This document shows positions 41,369 to 50,490 of a stretch of 64,000 bases of DNA, piece after piece. Source of the stretch: Cronobacter universalis NCTC 9529 (GTDB lineage Bacteria > Pseudomonadota > Gammaproteobacteria > Enterobacterales > Enterobacteriaceae); the NCBI RefSeq assembly GCF_001277175.1, contig NZ_CP012257.1, positions 1,550,001 through 1,614,000 on the forward strand, given 5' to 3'. Under the pieces are notes generated by a model. It was not told where the DNA came from, ran no database searches, and saw nothing but the letters and a program-made list of their open reading frames with translations. Made by a program: the position numbers and the translations under genes. Each line of letters starts with the position of its first letter. Positions within the stretch are counted from its first letter, which is position 1.

Positions 41369-43494
41369 GCCAGCTGGCGCTGAAGACGGCTGATTTCCGG
41401 TAAAAGGGAAATCAACAGGCCGATTTGCTGCAGCACCAGCGGCTCTTTGCTCTCCTGGCGCGGCTCAATCTGCGCGATGCGCTGCGCCAGTGCCGTCAGC
41501 GATTTTTCCACGCGCGCTTCATCCGCGGGCTGGTGATGCAGCGCGTCGTCGACATAACAGACGGCGTCGTCGAGCAGAGAAAGGATCTCCTGACGCGTCA
41601 GTTTTTCGCGATGGGCACCTAAAGCCGAGATATAGCTGGTCAGCGTGTGGTTCAGGCACAGGAACCGGAAGGCGATATCGCGCATCTGCGCGCTTACGCG
41701 GGGCTCGCTGGACATATTTGAGACCACCGACGCCAGCTCCGCATCGCTGTTATGCGCGTCACGACGGGCGATACGATACGCCAGACGGTTATCGCGGCCC
41801 TGGTGATACTGCTCGAGGATGGCATCGAGATAACGGCAGTTGGCGTTCAGCGCGCGCTCCAGCACCACGGGCAACCGGCGAAACCGCCAGTCGGGCCAGA
41901 TAAAGCTCACCGCGCACCACGCGATAGCGCAGCCGATTATCGTATCCACCACGCGCGGCAGCGCCACCTCGAAACCTTCGCCCAGCAGGTTAAAGCACAG
42001 CAATACCAGCAGCGTGATAAACAGCGTGGCGTGCGCGTATTGCACCGTACGGAAGACAAAGAAGAGCACGCCGGTGATAACGATCAGCACCAGTTGGCCT
42101 TCAAGCGAAGGCACGAAATAGAGCACGGGAATGCCGACCGCGACGCCCGCCAGCGTGCCGATAATGCGCAGCGTCAGGCGGTGACGCGTGGCGTTATAGT
42201 TCGGCTGGCATACAAAAAGGCTGGTCAGCAATATCCAGTAGCCGTGATGAAGCCCGGTGAACTGGATAAAGGCATAACCCACGCACAGCACCACGGACAT
42301 TCGCACCGCATGGCGAAAGAGCGCGGACTGCGGCGTCAGGTTGCGGGTCAGGCGAAACCAGACATCGCTGAAGCCGTTCAGACTGTCATCCGACAGGCTG
42401 TGCTCGCTCTCGCTGACGACGGGCTGCGTAAACGGCTGCTCCGATTCAATGGTAGCGAGCTGGGCGTCGATCGCTTTCAGGTTAGCGACCAGAAAGCGCA
42501 CGGCTTTGATCTCCGACGCCGAACCGCCCGCCGCCGCGGTGCGATCGAGCGCGGCGTCGAGATGCGTAAAAGCGCGCTCAAAACGAGGATCATGCTGGTA
42601 CGGCGTGCGCAACAGTACAGAGCGCGCCATTTGCTGACACGCCTGCGACTGCATCGATAGCAATCGCTGGAAGCGGAACATGACATCGCTGTAGCGGAAG
42701 GTGTCGCGCAGCGTCTGATACTGAATATGCGACGAACTGGCGCGCTCATGAATATCCTGGGCGACAAAATAATAGTGCAGTGTCCGGCGCGTGCTGCGCT
42801 GGCCGCGGTCGCCGCGCAGGCGGGTCAGCAGCGAGGCTTTCGTCTGGTTCAGCGTGGCGACCAACTGGCTGTTCGCCATCGCCAGCTCCATCATCGGCAC
42901 CTGGCTTTCATCTTCGATATCCGGGTCGAAAAAACGCGATTTGATTTCCAGATAGTGCGCCAGCTGTTCATAACAGCGGGCGAGGTTTTCCTGAAGTGGG
43001 CGCACCGGGAAGAGCAGATGGCCTGCAAGCGTCAGGAGGTTGTACCAGACCGCGCCCGCGAGCAGCAGCAGCGGCTGCTGATACCAGTGCTCGTATAATG
43101 AAACCCCGAGCATGGTGTAAATCGCGATCAGCAGCGCGCCGAAGGCGATCGTGGCGTAGCGCTGACCGAGGCCGCCCAGCAAAATAAAACCGATAGTGGA
43201 GACCGTCAGCCCGGCCGCGAACAGCCACGGCCACGGAAAGAGCAGTTCCACCGAGGCGGAGGCGATGAAAAAGCTGACCAGCGTAATCAGCAGATTGCGC
43301 AGGCGGCCCGTCAGGCGGTCGTCGAGATCGGTGAGCGCCGCGGCCACCACGCCAAGCGTCAGCGGGATAGTCAGCTTCGCCTCGCCAAGCCACCAGGGCA
43401 GCGCCGCCGTACCGCACAGCGCGATAAAAATGCGCACGTTGGTCAGCCACGCGCTGTTCCAGGCGTGGCGGTGAAGCAGAGGATTGAGCATCAT
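41359..43494 (-). CDS. yccS: YccS inner-membrane protein (FUSC/YccS-YhfK family)
   Basis: 711 residues (E. coli 717). Two clusters of hydrophobic segments (about residues 15-165 and 390-510) are separated by a large soluble domain (RGDRGQRSTRRTLHYYFVAQ). It belongs to the FUSC-like family related to aromatic-acid efflux subunits; the substrate is unknown. ATGATG gives two possible starts (43494 or 43491). The C-terminal end is convergent with, and overlaps, sxy. It follows yccF by 14 nt, forming a yccF-yccS unit. Confidence 0.92.
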   Translation of the reverse strand: MMLNPLLHRHAWNSAWLTNVRIFIALCGTAALPWWLGEAKLTIPLTLGVVAAALTDLDDRLTGRLRNLLITLVSFFIASASVELLFPWPWLFAAGLTVSTIGFILLGGLGQRYATIAFGALLIAIYTMLGVSLYEHWYQQPLLLLAGAVWYNLLTLAGHLLFPVRPLQENLARCYEQLAHYLEIKSRFFDPDIEDESQVPMMELAMANSQLVATLNQTKASLLTRLRGDRGQRSTRRTLHYYFVAQDIHERASSSHIQYQTLRDTFRYSDVMFRFQRLLSMQSQACQQMARSVLLRTPYQHDPRFERAFTHLDAALDRTAAAGGSASEIKAVRFLVANLKAIDAQLATIESEQPFTQPVVSESEHSLSDDSLNGFSDVWFRLTRNLTPQSALFRHAVRMSVVLCVGYAFIQFTGLHHGYWILLTSLFVCQPNYNATRHRLTLRIIGTLAGVAVGIPVLYFVPSLEGQLVLIVITGVLFFVFRTVQYAHATLFITLLVLLCFNLLGEGFEVALPRVVDTIIGCAIAWCAVSFIWPDWRFRRLPVVLERALNANCRYLDAILEQYHQGRDNRLAYRIARRDAHNSDAELASVVSNMSSEPRVSAQMRDIAFRFLCLNHTLTSYISALGAHREKLTRQEILSLLDDAVCYVDDALHHQPADEARVEKSLTALAQRIAQIEPRQESKEPLVLQQIGLLISLLPEISRLQRQLAQD

Positions 43495-43508
43495 GAGCGC
43501 ATCCGGCG

Positions 43509-43955
43509 TTACTGGAAACGGCGGCGCGCGTTGGCTTCGCGGGCGGCCTGCGCCGTTTCGACGGACACGACCCGGCGGCCGACCGGCCAGAGCGCGATCG
43601 CGGCGATTTTAAAATTCGCGATGCCGACCGGGATGCCGATGATGGTTACACACTGCGCAATCCCGGTCGCGATATGCAGCAGGCACAGCCACCAGCCGAA
43701 AAAGACCAGCCAGAAAATATTCAGCAGCGTGCCGCCCGTGTTCAGCAGCGCGTTTTTGCCTGTCGGGTCGAGCTCATCGACATGCACCGCTTCATTACCG
43801 TACGGCAGCAGCGAAAGCTTCGTGATTTCCCAGCAGGAGCGGGTCAGCGGCAGCGTCACAACCAGAATGATGCTGATAAGCGTCGCCACAAGCCAGGAGA
43901 GCGTCGTGGCGAAGCCGCCCAGGACGAAATTCAGAATATTTAAAACAGTACGCAT
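43509..43955 (-). CDS. yccF: YccF inner-membrane protein (YccF/DUF307 family)
   Basis: 148 residues, as in E. coli. It starts MRTVLNILNFVLGGFATTLS and has three to four hydrophobic segments (around residues 4-40, 77-100 and 100-120) including WLVFFGWWLCLLHIATGIAQ-like sequence. Function is unknown. It is 14 nt upstream of yccS on the same strand and likely co-transcribed with it. It is divergent from helD. Confidence 0.9.
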   Translation of the reverse strand: MRTVLNILNFVLGGFATTLSWLVATLISIILVVTLPLTRSCWEITKLSLLPYGNEAVHVDELDPTGKNALLNTGGTLLNIFWLVFFGWWLCLLHIATGIAQCVTIIGIPVGIANFKIAAIALWPVGRRVVSVETAQAAREANARRRFQ

Positions 43956-44081
43956 AAAACCTCAAAAGCGTCGGCAGAGCGCCGGAGTGATAACCACAAC
44001 AATTGTAACGCGTTTTGGGTCTGGAGCGTGATATCGCAGGCAGGTAAACTTAACGCTATAACACCATACACTGGCAGCCTC

Positions 44082-46136
44082 ATGGAACTGAAAGCAACCT
44101 CTCTGGGTAAACGTCTGGCGCAGCACCCCTATGACCGCGCGGAAATTCTCACCGCCGGGGTGAAAGTTTCCGGCGATAAGCATGAATATCTGATCCCGTT
44201 TAATCAGTTGCTGGGCATCGACTGCCGCCGGGGGCTGGTCTGGGGCGAGCTGGAATTTACGCTGCCGGATAACAAAGTGGTGCGTCTGCACGGCACCGAG
44301 TGGGCTGAAACCCAGCGCTTTTATCACCACCTGACGACCCTCTGGCAGCAGTGGAGTCAGGAGATGAGCGAGGTGGCGGCGGGCGTGCTTAACGCCTGGC
44401 GGGAGAAGCTGCGCAGCAGCGAAGCCCAGGAGAAATGGCTTAAGCGCGACGAGAGCGAGGCGCTGTGTCACGCGCTGCGCCGGGCGTTGCAGGCGCTGCC
44501 GGTGCCCGCATCGCGCCTTGAGGCGTTCGAGAACTGCCGCGACGCCTGGCGCGAATGTCAGGACTGGCTTGCCGACAGCGAGGCGAAGCGTCTTGCGCAT
44601 AATCAGGCCTATACCGACGCGATGCTGACGCGCTACGCCGGTTTCTTCTCGCAGATTGAAAGCTCGCCGCTCAATCCGTCGCAGGCGCGGGCCGTTGTCA
44701 ACGGCGAAAGCTCGCTGCTGGTGCTGGCGGGCGCCGGGAGCGGCAAAACCTCGGTACTGGTGGCGCGCGCGGGCTGGCTTATCGAGCGCGGCGAGGCGAC
44801 GGCGGAGCAGATCCTGCTGCTCGCCTTCGGGCGTCAGGCCGCCAAAGAGATGGAAGAGCGGCTGCAGGCGAGGCTGCATACGGATGCCATTACCGCACGC
44901 ACGTTTCATGCGCTTGCCTTGCAGATTATCGGCCAGGGCGGGCGGAAAACCCCGCGCGTCAGCGAACTGGAAAACGATACCGCGGCGCGCCATGAACTTT
45001 TACTGAACGCCTGGCGTGAGCAGTGCCGCGAGAAAAAAGCGCAGGCGAAAGGGTGGCGTCAGTGGCTTACCGACGAGCTGGAATGGGACATTGATGACGG
45101 CGATTTCTGGGAGGACGAGGCGCTGGGCAAACGGCTGGCGAGCCGTCTCGATCGCTGGCTTGGGCTGATGCGCATGCAGGGCGGTTCGCAGGCTGAAATG
45201 ATAGCCGCCGCGCCCGAAGAGGTGCGCGATCTGTTCCAGAAGCGCGTTAAGCTGATGGTGCCGCTGCTGAAAGCCTGGAAATCCGCGCTGAAAGCCGAAG
45301 AGGCCGTCGATTTCTCCGGGCTTATCCATCAGGCCATCAATGTGCTGGAAAAAGGCCGGTTCGTCAGTCCATGGAAGCATATTCTTGTGGACGAGTTTCA
45401 GGATATCTCGCCGCAGCGTGCGGCCCTGCTGGCGGCGTTGCGCCGCCAGAATTCCGCCGCCAGCCTGTTTGCGGTGGGCGACGACTGGCAGGCTATCTAC
45501 CGCTTCAGCGGCGCGCAGCTTTCACTGACGACGGCGTTTGAAGAGCATTTCGGCCTGGGCGATCAATGCGCGCTGGATACCACCTACCGTTTTAACGGGC
45601 GCATCGGCGAAATCGCGAACCGCTTTATTCAGCAAAACCCGCATCATCGCGAAAAACCGCTTAACAGCCTGCGCGCGGGCGACAACAAAGCCGTGACCCT
45701 GCTCGCGCAGGAGCAACTGGAGGCGCTGCTCGACAAAATGAGCGGTTACGTGCGCCCTGACGAGCGGATTCTGGTGCTGGCGCGCTACCATCATCTGCGC
45801 CCGGCAGTACTGGAGATGGCCGCGACGCGCTGGCCGAAACTGCAACTGGAGTTTATGACGATCCACGCCAGCAAAGGGCAGCAGGCGGATTATGTGATTA
45901 TTCTTGGGCTGAACGAGGGTCGGGAAGGGTTTCCGGCACCGGCGCGGGAATCCATCATGGAGCAGGCGTTGCTGCCGCAGCCAGAGGATTTCCCGGATGC
46001 CGAAGAGCGGCGTCTGCTCTATGTGGCGCTGACCCGCGCGCGGCATCGCGTCTGGCTGCTGTATGACAAAACGGCGCCGTCGGCGTTTGTCGAAGCGCTG
46101 ACGCGTCTCGGCGTGCCGACGGCCCGTAAGCCGTAA
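44082..46136 (+). CDS. helD: DNA helicase IV HelD
   Basis: 684 residues, the K-12 length, from ATG 44082 (MELKATSLGKRLAQHPYDRA). It is a UvrD-family superfamily 1A 3'-5' helicase with Walker A GAGSGKT at residues 217-223, Walker B in ILVDEFQDISPQRAALLAAL, GDDWQAIYRFSGAQ and motif VI VALTRARHRVW. It contributes to RecF-pathway recombination. Starting frames upstream of 44082 are not conserved. It converges on mgsA with a 1-nt gap between stops. Confidence 0.96.
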   Translation: MELKATSLGKRLAQHPYDRAEILTAGVKVSGDKHEYLIPFNQLLGIDCRRGLVWGELEFTLPDNKVVRLHGTEWAETQRFYHHLTTLWQQWSQEMSEVAAGVLNAWREKLRSSEAQEKWLKRDESEALCHALRRALQALPVPASRLEAFENCRDAWRECQDWLADSEAKRLAHNQAYTDAMLTRYAGFFSQIESSPLNPSQARAVVNGESSLLVLAGAGSGKTSVLVARAGWLIERGEATAEQILLLAFGRQAAKEMEERLQARLHTDAITARTFHALALQIIGQGGRKTPRVSELENDTAARHELLLNAWREQCREKKAQAKGWRQWLTDELEWDIDDGDFWEDEALGKRLASRLDRWLGLMRMQGGSQAEMIAAAPEEVRDLFQKRVKLMVPLLKAWKSALKAEEAVDFSGLIHQAINVLEKGRFVSPWKHILVDEFQDISPQRAALLAALRRQNSAASLFAVGDDWQAIYRFSGAQLSLTTAFEEHFGLGDQCALDTTYRFNGRIGEIANRFIQQNPHHREKPLNSLRAGDNKAVTLLAQEQLEALLDKMSGYVRPDERILVLARYHHLRPAVLEMAATRWPKLQLEFMTIHASKGQQADYVIILGLNEGREGFPAPARESIMEQALLPQPEDFPDAEERRLLYVALTRARHRVWLLYDKTAPSAFVEALTRLGVPTARKP

Positions 46137-46137
46137 T

Positions 46138-46596
46138 TTATTTCAGGCGTTCGGCGAGATAGCGCGGGTAGTCGGGGATCAGCACATCCAGCGTGTCGCT
46201 GAAGGTCGGCGACTGAATAATAAAATCCGCCGTCGAGAGATTGGTCGCCACCGGAATGTTCCAGACGGTGGCAAGACGCAGCAGCGCTTTGACGTCGGGA
46301 TCGTGCGGCACGGCGTTCAGCGGGTCCCAGAAGAAAATCAGCACGTCGATTTTGCCTTCGGCGATCATCGCGCCGACCTGCTGATCGCCGCCCATCGGGC
46401 CGCTCAGCATGGCGTTGACGTTAAGACCTGTCGCGCGCTGTACCAGATTGCCGGTAGTGCCGGTCGCATACAGCGTATGGTTGGCCAGCAGCGCTTTATG
46501 GCGCTCCACCCATTTCATCAGCATCGATTTGCAGTGGTCATGCGCCACCAGGGCGATTTTCTTTTGGGCTGGCAGGGTTCGGGTTGTCAGTTCCAT
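46138..46596 (-). CDS. mgsA: Methylglyoxal synthase
   Basis: 152 residues from ATG 46596 ([20 protein letters not shown]), as in E. coli. It converts dihydroxyacetone phosphate to methylglyoxal plus phosphate, a bypass of lower glycolysis. Catalytic Asp71 ([10 protein letters not shown]) and His98 with Asp101 (NAVPHDPDV) are present. The methylglyoxal formed is detoxified by the glyoxalase system, of which GloC at 10426-11073 is a member. In K-12, yccT lies between mgsA and yccU; here it is absent. Confidence 0.97.
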   Translation of the reverse strand: MELTTRTLPAQKKIALVAHDHCKSMLMKWVERHKALLANHTLYATGTTGNLVQRATGLNVNAMLSGPMGGDQQVGAMIAEGKIDVLIFFWDPLNAVPHDPDVKALLRLATVWNIPVATNLSTADFIIQSPTFSDTLDVLIPDYPRYLAERLK

Positions 46597-46759
46597 ATCA
46601 TTTTCCGGATTACATAACTGCCTACAGATTACTGGAAGTGATGGCGGCTGCAAGCGAAGCCGGTAAAAACTGCGCGCTGGTTTCAGGCTCACAGGCGTCG
46701 AATGGTGCGCCCGACGCCTTTGGCATACACTGAAAGGACTGAGCTAACGGGGAGGTAAA

Positions 46760-47173
46760 ATGAAAGATTCTGATATCGCAGAGATTTTACAGAGCACCAA
46801 AACGATCGCGCTGGTGGGCGCGAGCGATAAACCGGACCGTCCGAGCTATCGCGTCATGTCGTATCTTCTGGATAAAGGCTATCACGTAATCCCCGTCTCG
46901 CCGAAAGTGGCGTGCAAAACGCTGCTCGGCCAGCAGGGGTACGCTACGCTTGCCGACGTCCCGGAAAAAGTCGATATGGTGGATGTATTCCGCAACTCCG
47001 AGGCCGCGTGGGGTGTCGCGCAGGAAGCCATCGCCATCGGAGCGAAAACGCTCTGGATGCAGCTTGGCGTCATCAACGAAGAGGCTGCCGTACTGGCGCG
47101 CGATGCGGGGCTGAAAGTGGTGATGGACCGCTGTCCGGCGATAGAAATTCCGCGTCTCGGGCTTTTTCAGTAA
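46760..47173 (+). CDS. yccU: CoA-binding domain protein YccU
   Basis: 137 residues, a small Rossmann-fold CoA_binding-domain protein (PF02629 type). The GxSxxPxRPS motif is seen in [20 protein letters not shown], and [19 protein letters not shown] and VMDRCPAIE follow. Physiological role is not established. ATG 46760 is preceded by GGAGG. It shares a bidirectional terminator with convergent hspQ. Confidence 0.92.
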   Translation: MKDSDIAEILQSTKTIALVGASDKPDRPSYRVMSYLLDKGYHVIPVSPKVACKTLLGQQGYATLADVPEKVDMVDVFRNSEAAWGVAQEAIAIGAKTLWMQLGVINEEAAVLARDAGLKVVMDRCPAIEIPRLGLFQ

Positions 47174-47174
47174 T

Positions 47175-47200
47175 AAAAAACCCGGCGTTGCCGGGTTTTT

Positions 47201-47202
<2 letters not shown>
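47175..47202. terminator. Bidirectional terminator between yccU and hspQ
   Basis: CCCGGC (47181-47186) pairs with GCCGGG (47190-47195) around GTT, with six A upstream and seven T downstream. Confidence 0.93.
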
Positions 47203-47572
<370 letters not shown>

Positions 47573-47577
47573 TCAAG

Positions 47578-48768
47578 CTACATGACGCGACAGGCAAACC
47601 CTTTCAGATAAAGACCTTCCGGGTAGCTCGCGATCACAGGGTGATCGGCGGCCTGACGGAACTGCTCTATAAATTGTACATCACGACCCGCATCTGTTGC
47701 GGCATCAGCAACAATTTTCTGGAATAAATCGGTGGTCATCAGCCCGGAGCAGGAGAACGTCAGCAAAATGCCGCCTGGGTTGAGCAACTGAATCGCCAGC
47801 ATATTAATGTCTTTATAACCGCGGCACGCGCCCTGGAGCTGGCTCTTGTTCTCCACGAATTTCGGCGGATCCATCACGATGACATCGAACGTCTCGCCCT
47901 GATCGCGGTATTTACGCAGCAGCTTAAAGACGTCGTCGCGCACGAACTCCGCTTTGCTGATATCAAGTTTGTTGAGCTCAACGTTTTGTTTCGCGACATC
48001 CAGCGCGTCCTGCGACGTGTCGACGCTGATGACCTGGCGGCAGCCGCCCATCAGCGCAGAAACGGCAAAACCGCCGGTGTAGGAGAAACAGTTCAGCACG
48101 CGTTTGTCTTCTACGTAACGGCGCGTGGCGAAACGGCTGTCGCGCTGATCGAGGTAATAACCGGTTTTATGGCCGCCTTTAATATCCACCAGCAGCTTCA
48201 TGCCGTGCTCTTCAATCGCGAGCAGATCCGGCGGCAGCTCGCCGCTGACGGGGCCCTGCGCGAGCTCCATGCCTTCTTTCTTACGCACTGCGACGTCGGA
48301 ACGGTCATAGATGGAACAATCCGGGTAGAGCGCCTGCAATGCCGACACCAGCGCCGGGCGTTGATATTCCGCGCCCGCCGAGAGCAGTTGCAGCACCAGG
48401 AAGTTGCCGAAGCGGTCAATCGTCACGCCCGGCAGACCGTCAGATTCCCCGGCGATAAGACGGTAGCTGTCGAGCCCGTCCTTTTTCGCCAGCCAGTCGC
48501 GCCACTGCTGCGCCTGTTGCAGGCGGCGTGTGAAAAAGGCGATGTCGATGGTTTCATTCGGATCGAACGTCCAGACGCGCGCGCGGATCTGCGAGGCGGG
48601 GGAGAGGGCGGCGCGTGCTAACCATTTTCCCTGATGGTCGACGATGTCGATGGTTTCACCCGGCGCGGCTTTACCTTCCATGCGCGCGACGGCGCCGGAA
48701 AAGACCCAGGGATGGCGGCGCAGGAGAGATTTCTCGCGCCCTTTGGCTAACACTAAACGTACGCTCAT
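47578..48768 (-). CDS. rlmI: 23S rRNA m5C1962 methyltransferase RlmI
   Basis: 396 residues, the K-12 length (YccW). An N-terminal PUA domain ([20 protein letters not shown], to about residue 70), a central [11 protein letters not shown] region and a C-terminal Rossmann methyltransferase with [20 protein letters not shown] and [11 protein letters not shown]. It modifies C1962 of 23S rRNA. It is divergent from yccX with an 88-bp gap and lies upstream of hspQ on the same strand. Confidence 0.96.
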   Translation of the reverse strand: MSVRLVLAKGREKSLLRRHPWVFSGAVARMEGKAAPGETIDIVDHQGKWLARAALSPASQIRARVWTFDPNETIDIAFFTRRLQQAQQWRDWLAKKDGLDSYRLIAGESDGLPGVTIDRFGNFLVLQLLSAGAEYQRPALVSALQALYPDCSIYDRSDVAVRKKEGMELAQGPVSGELPPDLLAIEEHGMKLLVDIKGGHKTGYYLDQRDSRFATRRYVEDKRVLNCFSYTGGFAVSALMGGCRQVISVDTSQDALDVAKQNVELNKLDISKAEFVRDDVFKLLRKYRDQGETFDVIVMDPPKFVENKSQLQGACRGYKDINMLAIQLLNPGGILLTFSCSGLMTTDLFQKIVADAATDAGRDVQFIEQFRQAADHPVIASYPEGLYLKGFACRVM

Positions 48769-48856
48769 AATTTGCTATTCTGTGATTCAAAGAAAATGGC
48801 CGCCATTCTCCCGGCTTCAGTCGGGAAATGCAACGCTACCGCAAAGGAGAACAGCT

Positions 48857-49138
48857 ATGGCTCAACAATGCACGATGGCCTGGGTACACGGCCGGGTACA
48901 GGGCGTCGGGTTTCGCTACACCACGCAGCATGAAGCGATGCGGCTGGGGCTGACCGGCTATGCGCGTAATCTCGACGACGGCAGCGTGGAGGTGCTGGCC
49001 TGCGGCGAGCCTGAACAAGTGGAAAAATTAATCGCCTGGCTGAAAGCGGGCGGGCCGCGCAGCGCCCATGTGGAAAAGGTGCTGACGGAGCCGCATTCGC
49101 CCGCTGAAGATCACCGCGAGTTCCGCATTCGCTATTAA
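48857..49138 (+). CDS. yccX: Acylphosphatase YccX
   Basis: 93 residues from ATG 48857 ([20 protein letters not shown]), with AAAGGAG upstream. Catalytic Arg20 (GRVQGVGFR) and Asn38 ([12 protein letters not shown]) of the acylphosphatase family are present. It hydrolyses acyl-phosphates. The reading frame extends upstream into rlmI sequence but homologues start here. Its stop overlaps the tusE stop on the other strand. Confidence 0.95.
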   Translation: MAQQCTMAWVHGRVQGVGFRYTTQHEAMRLGLTGYARNLDDGSVEVLACGEPEQVEKLIAWLKAGGPRSAHVEKVLTEPHSPAEDHREFRIRY

Positions 49139-49464
49139 ATGCACTTCACCGGTTTCGGCAGGCCGGCGATTTTAGTGGCCTGTTTCGCGGGGCCTTTCGG
49201 GAAGAGGCGATAGAGATAGCGGCTGTTGCCTTTTTCTTCGCCAAATTTCGTCGCCATGGCTTTGACCAGCATGCGGATAGCCGGCGACGTATTAAATTCG
49301 ATATAAAACTCGCGCACGAAGCGCACCACTTCCCAGTGCTCCGGCGTGAGCGTAATGCCTTCTTTTTCGGCGATAACGTCCGCCAGCCCCTCGCTCCAGG
49401 CGTCGAAGACTTTCAGATAGCCTTCGGCGTCGGTTTCAAACTCTTTACCTTCAAACGTTAACAT
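49135..49464 (-). CDS. tusE: Sulfur-relay protein TusE
   Basis: 109 residues, as in E. coli. It is a DsrC-like protein that accepts sulfur from TusBCD and passes it to MnmA for 2-thiolation of tRNA wobble uridine. The C-terminal cysteine in PKPVKCI (Cys108) carries the persulfide. [17 protein letters not shown] (here [20 protein letters not shown]) and [20 protein letters not shown] are conserved. It converges on yccX with overlapping stops and is downstream of yccA. Confidence 0.95.
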   Translation of the reverse strand: MLTFEGKEFETDAEGYLKVFDAWSEGLADVIAEKEGITLTPEHWEVVRFVREFYIEFNTSPAIRMLVKAMATKFGEEKGNSRYLYRLFPKGPAKQATKIAGLPKPVKCI

Positions 49465-49520
49465 ACGCAGTCTTGCCCTGATTCACACAGCGCGCAGTGT
49501 AGCAAATTCCCGCCGCCAGA

Positions 49521-49550
49521 AAAAATAAAGCCCCGCACAGGGCGGGGCCT
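49521..49550 (-). terminator. Intrinsic terminator of yccA
   Basis: GCCCCGC (49530-49536) pairs with GCGGGGC (49542-49548). On the minus strand the stem is followed by TTTATTTTTT. It lies about 24 nt after the yccA stop. Confidence 0.85.
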
Positions 49551-49571
49551 AAAGGCAGTTTCGGCTAACGG

Positions 49572-50231
49572 TTAGTCGCGGCTCGCGAAGCCCAGAATGC
49601 TCAGCAGGCTCACGAAGATGTTGTACAGCGAGACATACAGGCTGACCGTCGCGCGAATGTAGTTGGTTTCGCCGCCGTGGATGATATTGCTGGTTTCAAA
49701 CAGGATGGCGCCTGAAGAGAGCAGAATAAACACGGCGCTAATCGCCAGGTGCAGCGCAGGAAGCTGCAGGAAGATGTTCGCCACCATGCCGATCAGCACT
49801 ACCACCACGCCCGCCATCAGCATACCGCCCAGGAAGGACATATCTTTACGGGTGGTCAGCACGTAGGCGGAACAGCAGAAGAACACCAGCGCGGTGCCGC
49901 CAAGCGCGAGTGCGATGACATCCCCCATACCGGCAGACAGATACGCATTCAGCATCGGGCCCAGGATATAGCCCAGGAAACCGGTAAAAGCGAACGCCGC
50001 CAGAATGCCGCTCGGCTTATCGGCCAGGCGGTAGGTCAGGAACATCAGGCCGTACATGCCCACCAGCGTCAGAATCAAACCTGGCGACGGCAGCGCGAAT
50101 ACGGTGCTGGCGGTCGCGGTGATCGCGGAAAACGCCAGCGTCAGGCTCAGCATAAAATAGGTGTTACGCAGAACCTTATGGGTGCTAAGCAGCGACTGTC
50201 TGTCGCGCGCAGAGGTAATTAAGCGATCCAT
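49572..50231 (-). CDS. yccA: YccA membrane protein, Bax-inhibitor-1 family, modulator of FtsH
   Basis: 219 residues from ATG 50231 ([20 protein letters not shown]), the E. coli length. Seven hydrophobic segments of the BI-1/YccA fold, ending [20 protein letters not shown] and GFASRD. In E. coli, YccA interacts with HflKC and FtsH and protects SecY from FtsH degradation when translocons jam. It is the last core-order gene before the accessory region. The upstream 259 bases separate it from the divergent OppA-like gene. Confidence 0.95.
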   Translation of the reverse strand: MDRLITSARDRQSLLSTHKVLRNTYFMLSLTLAFSAITATASTVFALPSPGLILTLVGMYGLMFLTYRLADKPSGILAAFAFTGFLGYILGPMLNAYLSAGMGDVIALALGGTALVFFCCSAYVLTTRKDMSFLGGMLMAGVVVVLIGMVANIFLQLPALHLAISAVFILLSSGAILFETSNIIHGGETNYIRATVSLYVSLYNIFVSLLSILGFASRD

Positions 50232-50460
50232 GAGTAGTCTCTCATTACAGGTGTTTAGTTTCCGAGCATAGAAGGTTGCACGCAACGGGAAAAGAGCTTT
50301 TACCCATCTTTACGCTGCTTTATTTCTCTAAAAACAAGGACTCAGAAAAGACGTTTATATCATAAAAACCGGGCTGCCCGGACGCGCTTTCAGATCCCCC
50401 TCTTATATATGACGCAAAACCATTGCATGAAACCCGGCGCGCGACTATCTGTGTTAACGA

Positions 50461-50480
50461 CACATCACAACAACACACAA
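50461..50480 (+). promoter_or_regulatory. CA-rich leader, predicted GcvB sRNA target
   Basis: CACATCACAACAACACACAA, followed by GGCGTGGAAA and the start codon, is a run of CA-repeats in the leader just upstream of the ribosome site. The GU-rich R1 region of GcvB pairs with such CA-rich leaders in oppA, dppA and related transporter mRNAs. The site is inferred; GcvB is not in this window. Confidence 0.55.
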
Positions 50481-50490
50481 GGCGTGGAAA

